Assembly (NCBI GenBank): GCA_903772945.1
Contig: CAICTM010000355.1
Span: 1 to 64,000 of the forward strand
Reading direction: 5' to 3'
From: Seminavis robusta
Taxonomy: Eukaryota; Bacillariophyta; Bacillariophyceae; Naviculales; Naviculaceae
Length of the DNA: 64,000 nucleotides
Below, piece by piece: positions 61,093 to 64,000 of this stretch. The position numbers and the translations under genes were made by a program. The notes beneath the pieces are model-generated. The model saw only the letters and a list, made by a program, of their open reading frames with translations. It was not told the DNA's origin and did no database searches. Positions within the stretch are counted from its first letter, which is position 1; each line of letters starts with the position of its first letter.

Positions 61093-62139
61093 CTAGCAAC
61101 CATCCCCGACAACATAGCGACAGGTGTTGTAGAGCTTGGGCATCTTGAGAGCATTCAACGTAAATTCAGCCAGATCTGCATTGCAATACGGGAAAAAGCC
61201 AGGTTGCTACATAACATTACAACGAAAGATTGATTTAGAAAAAAGGAATGCGTAAACAACAAAACAGATTTCAACATGATCCATTCATGAATGCACCTCC
61301 CTCCCTCCCTCACTTACCGACTTGGATGCCTGTAGCTTTTTGGTGGATCTTCCATCTCGGAGAAAGGAAGTGGGGCGTGTGATAATGTATGGAAAGGCAA
61401 CCTTATCATCATCAGCATCAGCACCCCAGCTCTGAGAATGAATGTACTGAATCACACCATCCAGGTCTTGCAAGTATTGGAGGGTGCGGCGTCGAATCCA
61501 ATAGTTACGGATATGAGCAGACAACGCCGGCAGTTCCCCCCATTGATTTTTGGCTAGAGACGTCGCCTGAAAGAGAAACCCTTTGATGGGAGGATCATCC
61601 TGTTTGCCCATGACACGAAACAACGTCTTGACAAACTGCAACATATATTCCTTGGGATAGCCGCCACCGGATGATTGAGTGGCGTTGGCCAAGGCGGTTT
61701 CTCCCACCATACACACCACATAGGTAGAACTGTACACTACTTCCTGGATTTTGGCATGTTCATTCACCGTGCCAAACACCGTGTGCAAATCTTCAAACTC
61801 TGCCTGTCCTTCCAATTTGGTGGTGGGTGTCACCAACGCACGGACTTTGTAGCCAGCATCCAATGCCAATCGAAGAAAGTGATGCCCCGTTCGACCATCC
61901 ACACCAAACAAGGCAATGGTTTCCGCAGAATCATCATCATCCGATCCATCATCTTCACAATGAGAGTCGTCGTCATCGCTACTGTCATTGCTGCTGCGGC
62001 GACGACATTCCTCCTCATCGTCATGATGACTGACTCTCAGACTGTCATGGCTCATGGAACGCGTCTTACTAGTCAACGTATGCTTTACATTGTCCTCCAC
62101 GTCGGAGCAGGTCAGGTTGCTGCACTCATCGTCCACCAT
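61093..62139 (-). CDS. NAD(P)-binding Rossmann-fold protein (NmrA/SDR-like)
   Basis: Two exons (62139-61318 and 61206-61093) encode 311 residues. After an acidic, Ser-rich N-terminus (DDDDSHCEDDGSDDDDS) comes a Rossmann fold: ETIALFGVDGRTGHHFLRLA (about 72-91, nucleotide-binding glycine loop GVDGRTG) and VRALVTPTTKL, where the Arg after the second strand suits NADP. Then FEDLHTVFGTVNEH and VVYSSTYVVCMVG follow, and later YPKEYMLQFVKTLFRVM. Exon 2 supplies QPGFFPYCNADLAEFTLNAL then KMPKLYNTCRYVV, a typical end for atypical SDRs. No catalytic YxxxK is obvious, as is common for NmrA-type sensors or binding proteins. Without the intron the frame would end in EGGREVHS, which looks like intron-encoded nonsense. 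Function unknown. Confidence 0.85.
61207..61317 (-). other. Intron of the NAD(P)-binding protein gene
   Basis: On the minus strand, donor GTAAGT starts at 61317 and acceptor TGTAG ends at 61207; 111 bp, phase 0. Removal joins ASKS to QPGFFPYCNADLAEF and replaces a nonsense tail by a family-like one. Confidence 0.88.
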
Positions 62140-62754
62140 CTTGTTTGAGGGTGCACCGGAAGAGAAAAAGAGTGAACCGCGAATTTGAAATTTGAAGTGA
62201 TAGCCATAACCCTAACTCCAGGTCGGAAGGGGGGGGACGTTCTCTACCGGTGCGATACGGGGACAAGGGGGGTCAGGATTAGGCACCATAGATGCAATGA
62301 GATCAGGGGCAACAATTTTGAGGACCAACACAGGGGCCAAACTCCTTGACTTTTTGGGATCCATGGAGATATAAATGAGTGTTGTAGAGCATCATTTGGG
62401 GTCTGTGTTGAGAATAGCAAGGCTTTTATTAAAAACAAGATTTTAGCTTTGGGAGCTAGCATGCCATCCACAGAAACAACCAAGGGACGGAAGGAGGTGT
62501 GACAGATTTTCGCACTGGTCTAAATACTCGGGAAAGTTTCTTGCTTTCCAGCACACACCAAAATTTCGATCGGGCCTTCGGTCTTGGATAGTTGGGAGGG
62601 GTGGTTAAGCTTGAACTACAGAGGCACCGAAGCAATCAATTGATCCAAGTTCAGCACAGATTTCATGATGGCGTCCATCGTTACCGCAATACAAAAATTT
62701 AAAAAGAAGGGAACCAACATATCCACTATAAGGTACCTACAGTACGGATGCTAG
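62140..62754. other. Intergenic region with a dispersed-repeat copy
   Basis: Between the STT3 3' end and the NAD(P)-binding gene start. Holds a GGGGGGGGACG run near 62229 and the third dispersed-repeat copy at about 62260-62430. No gene is seen. Confidence 0.5.
62260..62430. repeat. Dispersed repeat, copy 3
   Basis: GGACAAGGGGGGTCAGGATT then ACAGGGGCCAAAC and TTTTTGGGATCCATGG line up with 16102-16140 and, more weakly, with 8203-8330. The downstream GGTCTGTGTTGA resembles GGTCTGCATGAA at 16181. Confidence 0.45.
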
Positions 62755-64000
62755 CTAAAGCTCTGCTCTTTTCATCATCTTCTTGGAAGGATGTTTTTGC
62801 TTCATCAACCCTTCGTGGTACTTTTGCTGGTATTCTTCATCAGCGTCCCTCGTTCCTCGATTGAAATCTTCTAATTGTGCGAAATCTTTCTTTTGGTTCA
62901 GAATAGGAACCAAGGCAGGCGGGTACTGTCCAGGGCAAAACCAGCTTCCTTCTACATCACATTGCTTGTTCTTGGGGTCCGCCACCCATCGTCTGGATTC
63001 CTCAGAAACCTGCAGGACCTTGTAGATACGAACCTTGCCATACTTGGAAGTAAAAACTTCTTGGAAAAGGTCAGGGTTGGCTACCACGCCTTGTTCACGA
63101 TGATGGGAATGTAGCTTGTACAGAAGACTCTTTTCCATAGTGGAGGATGGGACATAGGAGTTTCCTCGCTTCCCCTAAAGTTGTGGAAAAGAGGTGAATT
63201 TGAGGTATGTGTGACACAGTGGCGTTTTGCATGTTTTGTTAGAGTACAGAGGCCAACCAATACGGACAGAACTTACCCGAAAGCCAAAGTCGCTACATGT
63301 TGGGTCGTCGGGGCAGTGATCACGGTACACGGAGTTGGCAATGCGTGCCAAATGTGGACTCTTTGCAACGTCATCACCACCGCCCCCAGCCCATACCAAG
63401 ACGTAGTCTGCCAAATGCCTTGCAATTTCGTGGCCTTCCTCGATTGGACTCGTCAGAGCCATGCCCAACAAGGCAATATGTTCGTGATTCCAGGTGTTGC
63501 CATCCGCTAGAGTCGTACGATTGGCAATGGCGGTGATCTGATACCCATAGTCCCACCAAGCCATGATTCGGGCATCCTCCGGGGTGTTATCACGAAGCCA
63601 CCAGTAGGCTTGCCGGTAATCATCCAATTTGATTGCGCGGCCATCCTGGAGCCGAGCCAACACAATGATACTTGGGTTGCTCAAATCCTTGGACAGCCGC
63701 CAGCAGTAACTGGCAAAGGATGACGCCATGAAGTATCCGACCAAAAGTAACAATCCCGCTGCAAGTTGTCGTAAGTGTCGTCCAGTTTCGCTTTTGTAAA
63801 TCTCACCGACGGAGCGGTAGAGTTTGGTAAAATCATCTTCCTTGGAACCTTTCTTGTTGGATTTTCCACCACGTCCGGTCGCATTCTGACCCTTCTTATT
63901 CTTTTTCGCTTTGCTCTTGGAGTCATCCGCTGCATCCTCCTCGGCAGTGGAACTCGCTGATGAGGCAGTTTTGTTGTCGCCTTCTGGTTGGTCGTTCCAC
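62755..64000 (-). CDS. STT3: STT3, oligosaccharyltransferase catalytic subunit (3' part)
   Basis: The C-terminal part of the enzyme that moves the lipid-linked oligosaccharide to Asn in N-x-S/T sequons in the ER. Exons: 64000-63277 (continues beyond the edge) and 63174-62755, about 380 visible residues. A loop rich in K, D, S and G precedes the last membrane helix (QLAAGLLLLVGYFMASSF). In the lumenal domain the signature WWDYG is present (ARIMAWWDYGYQITAIANRT, then TLADGNTWNHEHIA). It is followed by YVLVWAGGGGDDVAKSPH and, after the intron, DLFQEVFTSKYGKVRIYKV in the DK-motif region. The C-terminus is basic (KQKHPSKKMMKRAEL). The WWDYG Trp/Asp contact the sequon Thr/Ser in known structures. 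The 5' portion, with the catalytic metal sites, lies outside the window. Confidence 0.95.
63175..63276 (-). other. Intron of the STT3 gene
   Basis: On the minus strand, donor GTAAGT begins at 63276 and acceptor CTTTAG ends at 63175; 102 bp, phase 0. Removal joins SDFGFR to GKRGNSYVPSSTMEKSLLYK, the expected STT3 continuity (…ESLLYKLH). Confidence 0.92.

Noticed and set aside
1-64000. Autonomous mobile elements or virus-like copies
   Set aside because: I looked for reverse transcriptase, integrase, transposase and capsid-like frames and for long terminal repeats and saw none that I could support. Only short non-coding repeats and one foldback element were found.

Overview
The window looks like nuclear DNA of a diatom, most likely a raphid pennate; the species call is inference. 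The signs are: (1) secretory presequences whose predicted cleavage site is followed by an aromatic residue (…AAA|F, …VHA|W, …SSA|W), the plastid-import signature of algae with secondary plastids; (2) few, short spliceosomal introns (69-121 bp) with GTAAGT/GTATGT donors; (3) families typical of diatom genomes, namely stand-alone helicase-associated (HA) domain proteins, GABA-B-like class C receptors, EF-hand/MscS-like proteins, a Myb-like WTxEE domain and simple ankyrin-like proteins; (4) intergenic DNA crowded with CTAG and GTAC/GGTACC palindromes.

Layout. 0-12.5 kb: a JmjC/cupin oxygenase (-), a plastid-type RlmH methyltransferase (+), two inverted members of a small VSFG/WYT family (4.4 kb - and 7.5 kb +) around a repeat-rich spacer, a TPR protein with a mitochondrial-type presequence (-), a mucin-like membrane protein (-) and a small membrane protein (+). 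12.5-25.2 kb: an HA-domain protein (-), a repeat-rich stretch with a 16-bp minisatellite, an unrecognised 202-residue protein (-), a DnaJ-type zinc-finger protein with a plastid-type presequence (-), two secreted Cys-rich proteins (+), one made by a nearly identical internal duplication, and an MscS-like gene (+) that appears to have lost its membrane segments. 25.3-34.5 kb: three ankyrin-like paralogues (-) flanking a class C GPCR (+). 36.5-45.6 kb: a putative plastid protein with an intron (+), an SPFH/band-7 coiled-coil protein (-), a small two-helix membrane protein (+) and a 1450-residue low-complexity protein (-). 47.6-51.2 kb: two more ankyrin-like paralogues (-). 53.4-64 kb: small membrane protein (+), a frameshifted P-loop NTPase relic with a partial internal duplication (+), a large single-pass membrane protein (+), a Myb-like protein (+), a two-exon NAD(P)-binding protein (-), and the 3' part of STT3, the catalytic subunit of oligosaccharyltransferase (-), running off the right edge.

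How genes relate. These are ordinary monocistronic nuclear genes with no operon logic. The clearest local theme is duplication: five ankyrin-like genes on one strand in two subfamilies, the inverted VSFG/WYT pair, and the internal duplications. Several products enter the secretory route, so STT3 and these proteins share a compartment, but nothing ties them into one pathway. I saw no reverse transcriptase, integrase, transposase or capsid-like frame, no CRISPR array, and no tRNA or rRNA gene that I could defend. I did not find a convincing new multi-gene system. The best leads are the membrane-less MscS-like gene, the receptor whose retained intron would supply an alternative last helix, the freshly duplicated Cys-rich protein, and the unnamed repeat families.
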